From CAMYLY01 sp036397755 (GTDB lineage: Bacteria; Gemmatimonadota; Gemmatimonadetes; Gemmatimonadales; GWC2-71-9), in assembly GCA_036397755.1 (NCBI GenBank), contig DASWII010000071.1:1-17810 (forward strand): DNA of 17,810 bases, read 5' to 3'. The translations under genes and the position numbers were made by a program. Positions 7,247 through 15,352 of the stretch are shown one piece after another. Within the stretch, counting starts at the first letter, position 1. Every line of letters starts with the position of its first letter. Under the pieces are notes generated by a model. The model worked only from the letters and a program-made list of their open reading frames with translations. It ran no database searches and was not told where the DNA came from.

Positions 7247-8227
7247 ATGCAGTACGACAAGATTCTCGCGACGGTCCTGTTGACGGCCGTCGCCGGGTGC
7301 GGTGGCGGGGGCGAAACCGGCTCCGCCGGCCCCGCCACGGTTCGCATCGATGGTTCGAGCACCGTGTTCCCGATCACCGAGGCGGTGGCTGAGGAATTTC
7401 AGCGGCTGCACCCCGATGTCCGTGTCACGGTCGGCATCTCCGGGACGGGCGGCGGCTTCAAGAAGTTCGTGCTTGGCGAGACCGACATGAACGATGCGTC
7501 GCGCCCAATCAAGGCTTCCGAGGCCACCCAGGCCGTGGAAGGCGACGTCGGGTACATCGAGATTCCGGTCGCGTTCGACGGACTCTCCGTGGTGGTCAAC
7601 CCAGACAACACCTGGGTCGATTACCTCACGGTCGCCGAGCTTAACGCGATCTGGAATCCACAGAGCACCGTTCGCACGTGGCGCGATGTGCGAGCGTCGT
7701 GGCCGGACGCGGCGGTGAATCTGTATGGTCCGGGCACGGACTCGGGGACGTTCGACTACTTCACCGAGACAATCAATGGAACGTCCGGCGCGTCACGAGC
7801 CGATTTCACGGCCAGTGAAGATGACAACGTCCTGGTGCAGGGAGTGGCCGGCGACGACAACGCGCTCGCGTTTTTCGGGTATGCGTATTACGCCGAGAAC
7901 CGGGACCGGCTCAAGCTGATACCCATCGACGGCGGCGACGGCCCCGTGCTCCCGAGCGACGTGACCATCAACAACGGAACGTACGCGCCGTTGTCACGTC
8001 CGATCTTCATCTACGTCAGCGCCACGGCCTCCGAGCGACCGGAGATCCAGGCGTTCGTGCGGTTCTACCTGGAGAACGCCCCGCAGTTGGTGAGCGAGGT
8101 CGGCTACGTACCGCTGCCCGACGAGGTGTACGCCATGGCCTTACGGCGTTTCGAGGATCGGGTCACCGGCTCCGTGTTTGGGGGGGCCACAAAGGGCAAG
8201 ACGTTGGTGGAGATTCTCGGAGGCTGA
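7247..8227 (+). CDS. pstS: Phosphate ABC transporter substrate-binding lipoprotein PstS
   Basis: This 326-aa periplasmic phosphate-binding protein delivers Pi to PstCA. The N-terminus is a lipoprotein signal with lipobox VAG-Cys18 and a Gly-rich tether, so it is probably lipid-anchored. Phosphate-binding loops are visible: DGSSTVFPI (about 35-43), GISGTGGGFKKF (64-75) with NDASRPI just after, and GPGTDSGTFDYF in the second lobe. A later FFGYAYYAEN segment is also typical. GGGGGAG lies 6 nt before the ATG. The gene follows the Pho box and is separated from its permease genes by an outer-membrane porin gene. At 326 aa it is typical of the PstS/SphX group. The family is certain. Confidence 0.96.
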   Translation: MQYDKILATVLLTAVAGCGGGGETGSAGPATVRIDGSSTVFPITEAVAEEFQRLHPDVRVTVGISGTGGGFKKFVLGETDMNDASRPIKASEATQAVEGDVGYIEIPVAFDGLSVVVNPDNTWVDYLTVAELNAIWNPQSTVRTWRDVRASWPDAAVNLYGPGTDSGTFDYFTETINGTSGASRADFTASEDDNVLVQGVAGDDNALAFFGYAYYAENRDRLKLIPIDGGDGPVLPSDVTINNGTYAPLSRPIFIYVSATASERPEIQAFVRFYLENAPQLVSEVGYVPLPDEVYAMALRRFEDRVTGSVFGGATKGKTLVEILGG

Positions 8228-8250
8228 ATGGGCCTTCAACGCAAATCCCT

Positions 8251-8257
8251 GGGGGAA
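8251..8257 (+). promoter_or_regulatory. Ribosome binding site of the porin gene (decides start)
   Basis: GGGGGAA lies 6 nt before the ATG at 8264. It supports this start rather than the in-frame ATG at 8228, which directly abuts the pstS stop. Confidence 0.55.
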
Positions 8258-8263
8258 TCGAGC

Positions 8264-9337
8264 ATGAATGGCTACACGAGGTGGCGGACGATGGCCGCGC
8301 TGATGCTCGGCGCGGTGTCGGTTGGCGTCGGCCCCGCAGCAGGGCAGGTGCAGGTCAAGTCGCGCGCCATGGAGATCACGTTGACCGGTCGCGTGCACGC
8401 CCAATCCGATCATACGTCGGTGGCGGGAGAACGGTCCATCGATTTCTTGATGCGCCGAGTGCGGTTTACCGCCGACGTCAAGGTCAACGACCTGGTGAGC
8501 GGGCGCATCCAACCCGACTACGGGGAGGGAAAGCTGGCGCTCAAGGACGCCTATGTGCGGCTGAACTTCAGCCCCTACGTGCGGGCCACGGTCGGACAGT
8601 TCAAGCGGCCGTTCGATCTGTTCGAGCTGACCAGCTCGACCGAGATTCTCGTGATTGAGCGCGCGGGCGGGGTGCGTGGTATCGATGCCTGCGCGGGACC
8701 GGGTGGGACCTGCTCCTTCAGCAGGCTCACCGAAAAGCTGCAATACTCCGACCGTGACATCGGGCTCGAGGTGAGCGGAACCGCGGGTCCCTTCGGGTAT
8801 GCCGCCAGCGTGACGAACGGGACAGGAGCGAACGTCTCCGATGAGAACGGGCCGAAGTCGTACAGCGGCCGCCTCACCGTGAGTCCATTGACGGGTTTGC
8901 GCTTCGGGGCCAACGTGGCGCTGCACGACTACCTGAATGGCGGTGGCGGCACGGAAACAGCGGCGGCGTTCGGTGGCGACGTGGAGTACGGCAACTACTC
9001 CCAAGGTCTCCATGCGCAGGTTGGATTCGCCGCCGGCGACAACTGGAGGAATCTCGCCCCGGGCGAGCCGAGCACGTTCGTGACGACCCAAGGCATCCTG
9101 ACCCACAAGATCCCGGTCGCAGGCAATCCGTTCGTGTCCGCCGTGGAACCCGTGGGCCGTGTGAGTTACGCGGACCCGAACACGGACGCGGGCGGCGATC
9201 ACGGATGGCTCTTCACCCCCGGGATCGTGGTGTATTTCACGGGCCGCAACAAGATTGCGGCCAACCTGGATGTTTGGTCTCCCGCGACAGGTGCCACGGA
9301 GTATTCGGTGAAGCTGCAGACCTACCTGCACTTCTAG
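8264..9337 (+). CDS. Phosphate-selective outer-membrane porin (porin O/P family)
   Basis: This 357-aa beta-barrel probably lets phosphate or polyphosphate cross the outer membrane. A signal peptide covers about residues 1-27 (MNGYTRWRTM then a hydrophobic core, likely cut at AAG-Q). The segment RRVRFTADVKVNDLVSGRIQ (63-82) and the following VGQFKRPFDLFELTSSTE (about 107-124) match the start of O/P-type porins such as Pseudomonas OprP/OprO. The chain ends in LQTYLHF, with the terminal Phe that outer-membrane barrels use for assembly. A loop contains Cys143 and Cys149, possibly a disulfide. I chose the ATG at 8264, with GGGGGAA just upstream; an in-frame ATG at 8228 lacks a ribosome site and would push the signal inward. 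It lies 36 nt after pstS and 39 nt before pstC. Phosphate selectivity is inferred from family and position. Confidence 0.88.
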   Translation: MNGYTRWRTMAALMLGAVSVGVGPAAGQVQVKSRAMEITLTGRVHAQSDHTSVAGERSIDFLMRRVRFTADVKVNDLVSGRIQPDYGEGKLALKDAYVRLNFSPYVRATVGQFKRPFDLFELTSSTEILVIERAGGVRGIDACAGPGGTCSFSRLTEKLQYSDRDIGLEVSGTAGPFGYAASVTNGTGANVSDENGPKSYSGRLTVSPLTGLRFGANVALHDYLNGGGGTETAAAFGGDVEYGNYSQGLHAQVGFAAGDNWRNLAPGEPSTFVTTQGILTHKIPVAGNPFVSAVEPVGRVSYADPNTDAGGDHGWLFTPGIVVYFTGRNKIAANLDVWSPATGATEYSVKLQTYLHF

Positions 9338-9376
9338 CGTGGCGTCGCCGGGGCCTGTGCAGGAGCGTAATCGATC

Positions 9377-10315
9377 GTGGTGAAGGGACGGGCGCTGGCG
9401 CCCGTGCCGAGTGTCGCCGCCCTTTTGCGGGGGTCGCGCCGGCGATGGCATGAGGAGGGCATCAAGGGGGTGCTGTTTCTCTGTGCCCTGCTCTCCGTCG
9501 TCGTCACGCTCAGCATCGTCATCGTGCTGGCCACGGAGACGGCCCGGTTCTTCGCGCACGTCCCCGTGTGGGATTTTCTCTTCGGTCGCCGCTGGACCCC
9601 GTTGCTCGAACCGCGGTCATTCGGCGTTCTGCCGCTCGTGGGCGGGACGATGCTGATCGTGGCGGGCGCCGGGCTGATCGGGGTGCCGATAGGGTTGGCC
9701 AGCGCGGTTCACCTGTCTGAGTATGCGTCCGCGCGGGCCCGAAGCATCATCAAGCCGGTGCTCGAGATCCTGGCCGGTATCCCCACGGTCGTGTACGGCT
9801 ACTTCGCTCTGACGTTCATTACGCCGCTGCTGCGCGGGGTCGTGCCGAGCACGGGCGTGTTCAATGCGGCAAGCGCGTCGATCGTGGTGGGCATCATGAT
9901 CCTGCCCATGGTGGCGTCGCTGTGTGACGATGCCCTGCGAGCCGTCCCCGACGCGTTGCGCCAGGGCGCGTACGCGGTCGGCGCCACGCCGTTCGAGGTG
10001 TCCACGCGCATCGTGATCCCCGGCGCGCTGTCCGGCATCATGGCGTCGTTCGTCCTCGCCATGTCACGCGCTGTGGGTGAGACCATGGCCGTGACAATCG
10101 CCGCTGGTGCCACCCCGAATCTGACGCTCAATCCACTCGAAAGCGTCCAGACCATGACCGCCTATATCGTGCAGGTGAGCCTGGGTGACACGCCGGCGGG
10201 GACGGTCGAATACCAGACCATCTTCGCGGTTGGAGCCCTCCTCTTTCTCATCACGCTTGCTGCCAACGTCGGGGCCCATCGCATCCTCAAACGGTTCCGG
10301 GAGGTGTACGAGTGA
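9377..10315 (+). CDS. pstC: Phosphate ABC transporter permease PstC
   Basis: This 312-aa inner-membrane permease pairs with PstA to form the phosphate channel. A cytoplasmic Arg-rich N-terminus (RGSRRRWHEEGIKG) leads into TM1 (about 31-52). An extracytoplasmic segment follows, then five further helices. The permease-coupling (EAA-like) loop reads CDDALRAVPDALRQGAYAVGATPFE, ahead of SRAVGETMAV, both hallmarks of PstC. The start is one of two adjacent GTG codons (9377 or 9380), with AGGAG 11 nt before the first. The last codons overlap the pstA start by 4 nt (GTGA), so the two are translationally coupled. It is distinguished from PstA by gene order and by the longer N-terminal region before the permease domain. 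Confidence 0.95.
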   Translation: MVKGRALAPVPSVAALLRGSRRRWHEEGIKGVLFLCALLSVVVTLSIVIVLATETARFFAHVPVWDFLFGRRWTPLLEPRSFGVLPLVGGTMLIVAGAGLIGVPIGLASAVHLSEYASARARSIIKPVLEILAGIPTVVYGYFALTFITPLLRGVVPSTGVFNAASASIVVGIMILPMVASLCDDALRAVPDALRQGAYAVGATPFEVSTRIVIPGALSGIMASFVLAMSRAVGETMAVTIAAGATPNLTLNPLESVQTMTAYIVQVSLGDTPAGTVEYQTIFAVGALLFLITLAANVGAHRILKRFREVYE

Positions 10316-11187
10316 GCGGCATGCTCGAGCCGCCCCCGACCTTGCTGCGTCGTCGTCGTCGCTCGCGGCTCTTTCGGCTGCTGTGCCTGGCGACCACCTG
10401 GTTCTCGCTTTTCGTGTTGGTGGTGCTTCTGGTGCATGCCACTCGTGAGGGCCTCCCGTGGCTGGACGTGCAGTTCCTCACGGATTTCCCATCCCGGTTC
10501 GCCGAGCGGGCCGGGATCAAGTCGGCGCTGGTGGGCACCCTCTGGGTCATTTCGTTCACGGCCGCGATTTCGGTGCCTCTCGGTGTGGCCGCCGCCGTGT
10601 ATCTCGAGGAATACGCGCGCAAGCGTCCCGTCAACACCATCATCGAAGTGAGCATCGCGAACCTGGCGGGTGTGCCGTCGATCGTGTATGGAATGCTGGG
10701 GCTTGTCCTGTTCGTCCGCTGGCTGGCCCTGGGCAGGTCCGTCATCGCCGGTGCGCTCACGATGACCTTGCTCATCCTGCCGACGATGATCATTGCAGCC
10801 CGCGAGGCGCTGCGGGCGGTCCCCGGCTCGATCCGCCGGGGATCATATGCGCTCGGCGCCACGCAGTGGCAGACGATTCGACACCATGTGATCCCGGCCG
10901 CGCTTCCCGGGATTCTGACGGGCACCATTCTGGGGTTGTCCCGGGCCATCGGTGAGACGGCGCCACTCGTCATGATCGGCGCGCTCACCTATGTGGCGTT
11001 TGTGCCGGAGGGGCCGATGGACGCCTTCACGGCGTTGCCTATCCAGATTTTCAACTGGGTATCGCGGCCACAACCCGAATTCCATCAGTTGGCGGCGGCG
11101 GGCATCCTGGTGCTGCTTGCCGCCCTGCTCGCGATGAATGCCGCCGCGGTGTTCATTCGGCAGAGATCGCAGAGGAACCGCGCGTGA
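10312..11187 (+). CDS. pstA: Phosphate ABC transporter permease PstA
   Basis: This 291-aa inner-membrane partner of PstC has an N-terminus with the basic run LLRRRRRSRLFR, then TM1 (about 22-42). The permease domain has the EAA-type loop AREALRAVPGSIRRGSYALG followed by GATQWQTIRHHVIPAALPG and LSRAIGETAPLVMIGA, the PstA signature. A PstA-typical stretch about residues 225-250 (DAFTALPIQIFNWVSRP) precedes the last helix. The GTG start overlaps the pstC stop by 4 nt with GGGAGG upstream, and the end overlaps the pstB GTG by 4 nt. An ATG three codons further in (10321) is an alternative start. The protein should sit in the same complex as PstC and two PstB subunits. Confidence 0.95.
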   Translation: MSGMLEPPPTLLRRRRRSRLFRLLCLATTWFSLFVLVVLLVHATREGLPWLDVQFLTDFPSRFAERAGIKSALVGTLWVISFTAAISVPLGVAAAVYLEEYARKRPVNTIIEVSIANLAGVPSIVYGMLGLVLFVRWLALGRSVIAGALTMTLLILPTMIIAAREALRAVPGSIRRGSYALGATQWQTIRHHVIPAALPGILTGTILGLSRAIGETAPLVMIGALTYVAFVPEGPMDAFTALPIQIFNWVSRPQPEFHQLAAAGILVLLAALLAMNAAAVFIRQRSQRNRA

Positions 11188-11969
11188 CCGAGCCGGCCCT
11201 GACCGCGGATACGGCGAACGACGTGCCGATCCTCGAGGCGCGGAACGTCACGATTAGCTACGGGGACAAGCCCGCCATCCGAGAGGTCAACGTCCGGATT
11301 CCGGAGCGGCGGATCACGGCGATCATCGGACCGTCGGGCTGCGGCAAGTCCACGCTGATCCGTCAGTTCAACAGGATGAACGACTTCATACTCTCGGCAC
11401 GGCTCGAAGGCCAAATCCTGTATCGCGGGGTGGACCTGTACGGACCGCGTGTCGATGCCGTCGAGGTACGCCGCCGGATTGGTATGGTGTTTCAAAAGCC
11501 CAACCCGTTCCCAAAGAGCATCCTTCGCAATGTCGCGTGGGGGCCGCAGATCAACGGGTTCAAGGGCGACTTGCACGAGCTGGTCGAGTCGGCGTTGCGA
11601 AAGGCCGCGCTCTGGGATGAGGTCAAAGACCGGCTGAACGAGTCGGCGCTGTCGCTTTCGGGCGGGCAGCAGCAACGCCTGTGCATCGCGCGTGCGCTCG
11701 CGCTGCAGCCCGAGATCGTGCTCATGGACGAGCCGGCATCGGCGTTGGATCCGGTGTCGACGTCACGGATCGAGGACTTGCTGTTCGAGCTCCGCGAGCG
11801 CTATACGATCGTGATCGTCACGCACAATATGCAGCAGGCCGCCCGTGTGTCGGACTACACGGCCTTTCTCGACACGGGCAAGCTGGTGGAGTTCGGCGAG
11901 ACCGATCAGGTGTTCACCCGCCCGAAGGAGAAGCGCACGGAAGACTACGTATCCGGCCGGTTCGGATAG
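11184..11969 (+). CDS. pstB: Phosphate ABC transporter ATP-binding protein PstB
   Basis: This 261-aa cytoplasmic ATPase drives phosphate uptake. Motifs in order: A-loop Tyr26, Walker A GPSGCGKST (49-57), Q-loop VFQKPNPFP (102-110, the Pst-specific form), signature LSGGQQQR (158-165), Walker B IVLMDEP with the following ASALDP (178-190) and the H-loop IVTHNM (211-216). The NRMND segment after Walker A and the C-terminal FTRPKEKRTEDYVSGRFG are also characteristic of PstB, which makes the assignment specific. The GTG start overlaps the pstA stop by 4 nt, with GAGGA upstream. phoU follows after 13 nt. No residue is missing. Confidence 0.98.
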   Translation: MTEPALTADTANDVPILEARNVTISYGDKPAIREVNVRIPERRITAIIGPSGCGKSTLIRQFNRMNDFILSARLEGQILYRGVDLYGPRVDAVEVRRRIGMVFQKPNPFPKSILRNVAWGPQINGFKGDLHELVESALRKAALWDEVKDRLNESALSLSGGQQQRLCIARALALQPEIVLMDEPASALDPVSTSRIEDLLFELRERYTIVIVTHNMQQAARVSDYTAFLDTGKLVEFGETDQVFTRPKEKRTEDYVSGRFG

Positions 11970-11982
11970 AGGGAGCTACGGA

Positions 11983-12654
11983 ATGTCCAAGCACTTGGAG
12001 CGGGATCTGGACCTGCTGAGGAAGTCGTTGCTCGAGGTGGGGACGAAAGTCGAAGCAGCGGCCCAAACCTCGATTCGCGCGTTGTCGGAACGTCGCGCGG
12101 ACTTGGCGGAAGCGGTGATCGGTCGAGACAACGAGATCGACCGGATGGAGGTGCTCCTGGAGGAAGAATGCCTGAAGGTGCTCGCGCTGCATCAGCCGGT
12201 GGCGAGCGATCTGCGGTTCGTGATCGGGGTCATGAAAGTGAACAACGATCTCGAGCGCATGGGCGACCAGGCGGTCAACATCGCCGAGCGCGCGATCTTT
12301 CTGGCGGAACGCGAGCCGCTGGGCTTCCCCCCCGACTTCCACCGTATGATGGATGCGGTGCAGAAGATGGTGAGCAGCGCCCTGGACGCTCACGTGAATC
12401 TCGATACGGGCCTGGCGCGTTCGGTGGGTCGTATGGACGACGAGGTGGACGATATCCACCGCGCCATGTTCGACACTCTGCAGCAACGCATGCAGGAAGA
12501 TCCGGCGACCGTCGAACGTGCCGTGGCATACCTGTCCGCATCGAAGGAGCTCGAACGGATCGCCGATCTCGCGACGAACATCGCGGAGGACGCGGTGTTC
12601 ATGGTCGAAGGCGAGGTCGTGCGCCACCGGGGTTCGGAGCAGCCGGATATCTAG
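11983..12654 (+). CDS. phoU: Phosphate signalling protein PhoU
   Basis: This 223-aa cytoplasmic helical protein links Pst transport activity to the PhoR kinase and keeps the Pho response off when phosphate is sufficient. It consists of two homologous three-helix PhoU repeats (about 10-110 and 115-215). Each repeat has the acidic metal-binding pattern: DNEIDRMEVLLEEE near residue 47 with NNDLERMGDQAVNIAE near 87-102, and DDEVDDIHRAMF with SKELERIADLATNIAED in the second half. The start at 11983 is set by GGGAG 7 nt upstream; the frame is open further back into pstB but has no reason to begin there. The length is normal for PhoU. It closes the pst set. The next gene begins 48 nt later on the same strand with no evident terminator between. 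Confidence 0.97.
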   Translation: MSKHLERDLDLLRKSLLEVGTKVEAAAQTSIRALSERRADLAEAVIGRDNEIDRMEVLLEEECLKVLALHQPVASDLRFVIGVMKVNNDLERMGDQAVNIAERAIFLAEREPLGFPPDFHRMMDAVQKMVSSALDAHVNLDTGLARSVGRMDDEVDDIHRAMFDTLQQRMQEDPATVERAVAYLSASKELERIADLATNIAEDAVFMVEGEVVRHRGSEQPDI

Positions 12655-12702
12655 CCGAGTCGCATTGCGTCCGGTGGCCACGCCGCGCAGATTGCGCCCC
12701 TC

Positions 12703-12957
12703 ATGGTTCCCTCCGCTGAATCTCCGGGAGACGTGCGGGTGTTTCTCGACGGGGAGCCGCGCGCGGTCGGGTCCGGACAGACGGTTCGCGACCTCGTGCG
12801 CGGTGTCGATCGGGCGCTCGACGCCCTGCTCGAGACAGGCGCCGCCTATGTCACGGACGGCGTGGGCCGAGCTATCGCACCCGACGCGGTCGTGTATCCG
12901 GGAGCCATCTATCGGCTGGTGCGATCGGCCCGTCGGCCCGGAGCCGGACCGGCGTGA
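12703..12957 (+). CDS. Small conserved-looking protein of unknown function, coupled to adenosine deaminase
   Basis: This is an 84-aa soluble protein with no signal or membrane segment. I do not recognise a family. The order of predicted elements is a beta-hairpin (VRVFLDGEPRAVG), a helix (TVRDLVRGVDRALDALLE), a strand (AYVTDGVGRAI) and a final strand after PGAIYRLVRS. This resembles a small beta-grasp fold (ThiS/TGS-like), but there is no C-terminal Gly-Gly, so it is not a sulfur carrier of the known kind. The last codons overlap the adenosine deaminase GTG by 4 nt (GTGA), which argues that it is translated. The ATG at 12703 has no clear ribosome site. GTG at 12739, 8 nt after GGGAG, is an alternative start that would trim 12 residues. 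Function unknown; a role with purine salvage is only positional. Confidence 0.7.
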   Translation: MVPSAESPGDVRVFLDGEPRAVGSGQTVRDLVRGVDRALDALLETGAAYVTDGVGRAIAPDAVVYPGAIYRLVRSARRPGAGPA

Positions 12958-13976
12958 CGCTGACCCGCGCCGAAGTCCACGGGCTTCCCAAGGCCGAGCT
13001 GCACGTCCATCTCGATGGCAGTCTGCGCCCGGACACGATGTTGGACCTCGCCCGCGAGGCAGGTATCGCGGTGCCGGCCGATACGCCGGGCGGGCTCGCC
13101 GACGCGATGCTCGTGCGGCACGCGCACAGCCTCGAGGAATACCTCCGGCGCTACGACTTCACCCTGGCGGTGATGCAAACGCCCGACGCGCTCGAGCGGA
13201 TCGCGTACGAGTTCGTGGTCGATGCGGCCGCGGAGCACGTGCGGTACGTCGAGGTGCGGTTTTGCCCGGCCCTCCATCGCGCGATGCGGGTATCGCAGGC
13301 CATCGAGGCCGCGCTCGCCGGCCTGCGGCGGGCGCAGGACGAGACGGGGACCGTGGCACGGGTCATCATCTGCGGGCTCCGAACGTTGCCGCCGTCCGTG
13401 TCGGAGGACCTGGCACGCGCGGCCGTGGACTACCGGCACGATGGGGTCGTGGCGTTCGACCTGGCCGGCTCGGAACGAGGCCACCCGGCCGCCGATCACG
13501 CGCGGGCGTTCGAGTACGCGGCGGCGCACGGGCTGGCCCGCACGTGCCACGCGGGGGAGGGTGACGGCCCTGAGTCGATCCGCCAGGCCGTGCACGTGTG
13601 CGGGGCGCAACGCATCGGGCATGGCACCCGGCTGCTCGAGGACCCGGCGCTGGAAGCCGAGCTGATCGAGCGACGGATTCCGCTGGAGGTGTGTCTCACC
13701 TCCAACCTGCACACGCGCACGGTCGGGTCGGTGGCGGCCCATCCGGTCCGGCGATACATGGATCGCGGTGGCGTCGTCACCCTCAATACGGACAGCCGAT
13801 TGATGGATGCCACGTCGCTCACCGACGAGTTGTGGCTGGCGCACACCGAGCTGCGGTTCACGCGCGCGGAAATCCAACGTGTGATCATCAACGCGGTTGA
13901 ACACTCATTCCTTCCCACGGGGGAGCGCGAGGAGCTTAGCCGACGATTCCAGCGCGAGTTTGCGGACGTCGCATGA
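12954..13976 (+). CDS. add: Adenosine deaminase
   Basis: This 340-aa cytoplasmic zinc amidohydrolase should convert adenosine (and deoxyadenosine) to inosine and ammonia. Zinc ligands and catalytic residues are all visible: His17 and His19 in ELHVHLDGS, His199 and Glu202 in CHAGEGDG, His223 in RIGHGTRL and Asp280 in LNTDSRLM. The DLAGSE motif at 169-174 and SNLHTRTV at 250-257 complete the family pattern. The residue after Asp280 is Ser, where many members have Asp or Asn. The GTG start overlaps the preceding small gene by 4 nt, and the stop overlaps the transporter gene by 4 nt. The neighbours, a nucleoside transporter and a purine nucleoside phosphorylase, fit adenosine as substrate. Adenine deaminase or another add-like specificity remains possible but is less likely next to pnp. 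Confidence 0.93.
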   Translation: MTLTRAEVHGLPKAELHVHLDGSLRPDTMLDLAREAGIAVPADTPGGLADAMLVRHAHSLEEYLRRYDFTLAVMQTPDALERIAYEFVVDAAAEHVRYVEVRFCPALHRAMRVSQAIEAALAGLRRAQDETGTVARVIICGLRTLPPSVSEDLARAAVDYRHDGVVAFDLAGSERGHPAADHARAFEYAAAHGLARTCHAGEGDGPESIRQAVHVCGAQRIGHGTRLLEDPALEAELIERRIPLEVCLTSNLHTRTVGSVAAHPVRRYMDRGGVVTLNTDSRLMDATSLTDELWLAHTELRFTRAEIQRVIINAVEHSFLPTGEREELSRRFQREFADVA

Positions 13977-15352
13977 ATACGCTGTACCTGCTGCAGGTCG
14001 GTCAGAATCTCGCGGACGTTCGCCAGTCACTGGACACACCGCTCGTGCCGCGTCTCATGGGCCTGGTCGGCATGGGGGCGATCCTCGCCGCCGCATGGGG
14101 CTTGTCGGTCAATCGCCGCAAGGTGCCCTGGCGCCTGGTGGGCCTGGGACTGGGTCTCCAGGCGCTGTTCGGATTCCTCGTACTCAAGACCGGTGTCGGG
14201 CGCACGCTCTTCCGGGGCGCCAATGCGGCGTTCACGCAGTTGTTGGGATTCTCGGAGCAAGGCGCGCGGTTCATCTTCGGGAATCTCGTCGCCAACAACG
14301 TTCCGGTCGGTATCGCCCAAGGAGCGCCCGCCGACGGCTCCGTACTGACGACGGGAGCACTGTGGGCCAACACCGGCGCGTTCTTCGCGTTCAGCGTGTT
14401 GCCGACCATCATCTTCTTCGCGTCCTTGACATCGGTGCTGTATCACCTCGGCGTGATGCAATGGGTCGTGCGCGGCATCGCCTGGGCGATGCAACGCGTT
14501 ATGGGGACCTCGGGCGCCGAGACCCTTTCGGTGGCCGGCAACATCTTCGTGGGACAGACCGAAGCGCCGCTCCTGGTGAAGCCGTTCATCGGCCGCATGA
14601 CGTCGTCCGAGCTGCACACGGTGATGGTGGGTGGCTTCGCCACGATCGCCGGCGGCGTCATGGCGGCGTACGTCGCCATGCTCACACCGTACTTCGCGGA
14701 CATTGCCGGACATCTCCTCACGGCGAGCGTCATGAATGCGCCGGCGGCGCTCCTGATCTCCAAGATCTTGGTGCCCGAGATCGAGCAGCCGGTGACCAGC
14801 GACGCGATGGCGGTGCGTGTGGAGCGGGATGCCGCCAACGTGATCGATGCCGCGGCGGGCGGCGCCGCACAGGGGCTCAAGCTCGCGCTCAACGTCGCCG
14901 CCATGCTCCTGGCGTTCGTCGCGCTGATTGCCCTGATCAATGCGGTCCTCGCGTGGGCCGGAGGGCTGATCGGCCTGCCCCGGCTTTCCATGGAGTACGT
15001 GTTGGGCCTGATCCTCCGGGTGCCGGCGTTCCTCATGGGCGTGCCCTGGGCCGAAGCGGGGATTGTCGGATCCCTCATCGGGGTGAAGGCCGTGCTCACC
15101 GAGTTCATCGCGTACCTGCAGCTCGCGGGCATCTTGGCCGAACCGGGCGCGCTGTCGCCCAGGGCCTCCGTCATCGCGATCTATGCGTTGCTCGGCTTCG
15201 CGAACTTTCCCTCCATCGCCATCCAAATCGGTGGGATCGGCGGGATCGCTCCGGAGCGGCGCGGCGATCTGTCGCGCCTCGGCCTGCGGGCGATGATCGG
15301 CGGAAACCTCGCGGCGTTTCTCAGCGCGAGCTTGGCCGGGATGCTGCTGTGA
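13973..15352 (+). CDS. nupC: Concentrative nucleoside transporter, NupC/CNT family
   Basis: This 459-aa inner-membrane symporter imports nucleosides using a proton or sodium gradient. The N-terminal helices start near residue 28 (MGLVGMGAILAAAWGL). The transport core shows FAFSVLPTIIFFASLTSVLY, the signature GTSGAETLSVAGNIFVGQTE, and the following TSSELHTVMVGGFATIAGG. Next come NAPAALLISKILVPE and a C-terminal half ending in FANFPSIAIQIGGIGGIAPE. The two serine/glutamate-rich hairpin motifs are those that contact the nucleoside in CNT structures. The ATG overlaps the add stop (ATGA), and the end overlaps the pnp GTG. It is somewhat longer than E. coli NupC (about 400 aa), with extra sequence at the N-terminus. 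The coupled ion cannot be told from sequence here. Confidence 0.93.
   Translation: MNTLYLLQVGQNLADVRQSLDTPLVPRLMGLVGMGAILAAAWGLSVNRRKVPWRLVGLGLGLQALFGFLVLKTGVGRTLFRGANAAFTQLLGFSEQGARFIFGNLVANNVPVGIAQGAPADGSVLTTGALWANTGAFFAFSVLPTIIFFASLTSVLYHLGVMQWVVRGIAWAMQRVMGTSGAETLSVAGNIFVGQTEAPLLVKPFIGRMTSSELHTVMVGGFATIAGGVMAAYVAMLTPYFADIAGHLLTASVMNAPAALLISKILVPEIEQPVTSDAMAVRVERDAANVIDAAAGGAAQGLKLALNVAAMLLAFVALIALINAVLAWAGGLIGLPRLSMEYVLGLILRVPAFLMGVPWAEAGIVGSLIGVKAVLTEFIAYLQLAGILAEPGALSPRASVIAIYALLGFANFPSIAIQIGGIGGIAPERRGDLSRLGLRAMIGGNLAAFLSASLAGMLL

Noticed and set aside
8141..9559. Minus-strand open frame of 472 codons opposite the porin gene
   Set aside because: Antisense to a gene with a signal peptide, a family signature and a C-terminal Phe; the opposite translation has no domain.
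13897..15348. The pnp frame stays open upstream across all of nupC, as if pnp were a 759-aa fusion
   Set aside because: The upstream translation is Arg/Gly/His-rich and lacks any domain, while nupC in another frame is clearly a transporter. Long alternative frames are expected in GC-rich coding DNA, and the GTGA overlap gives a normal pnp start.
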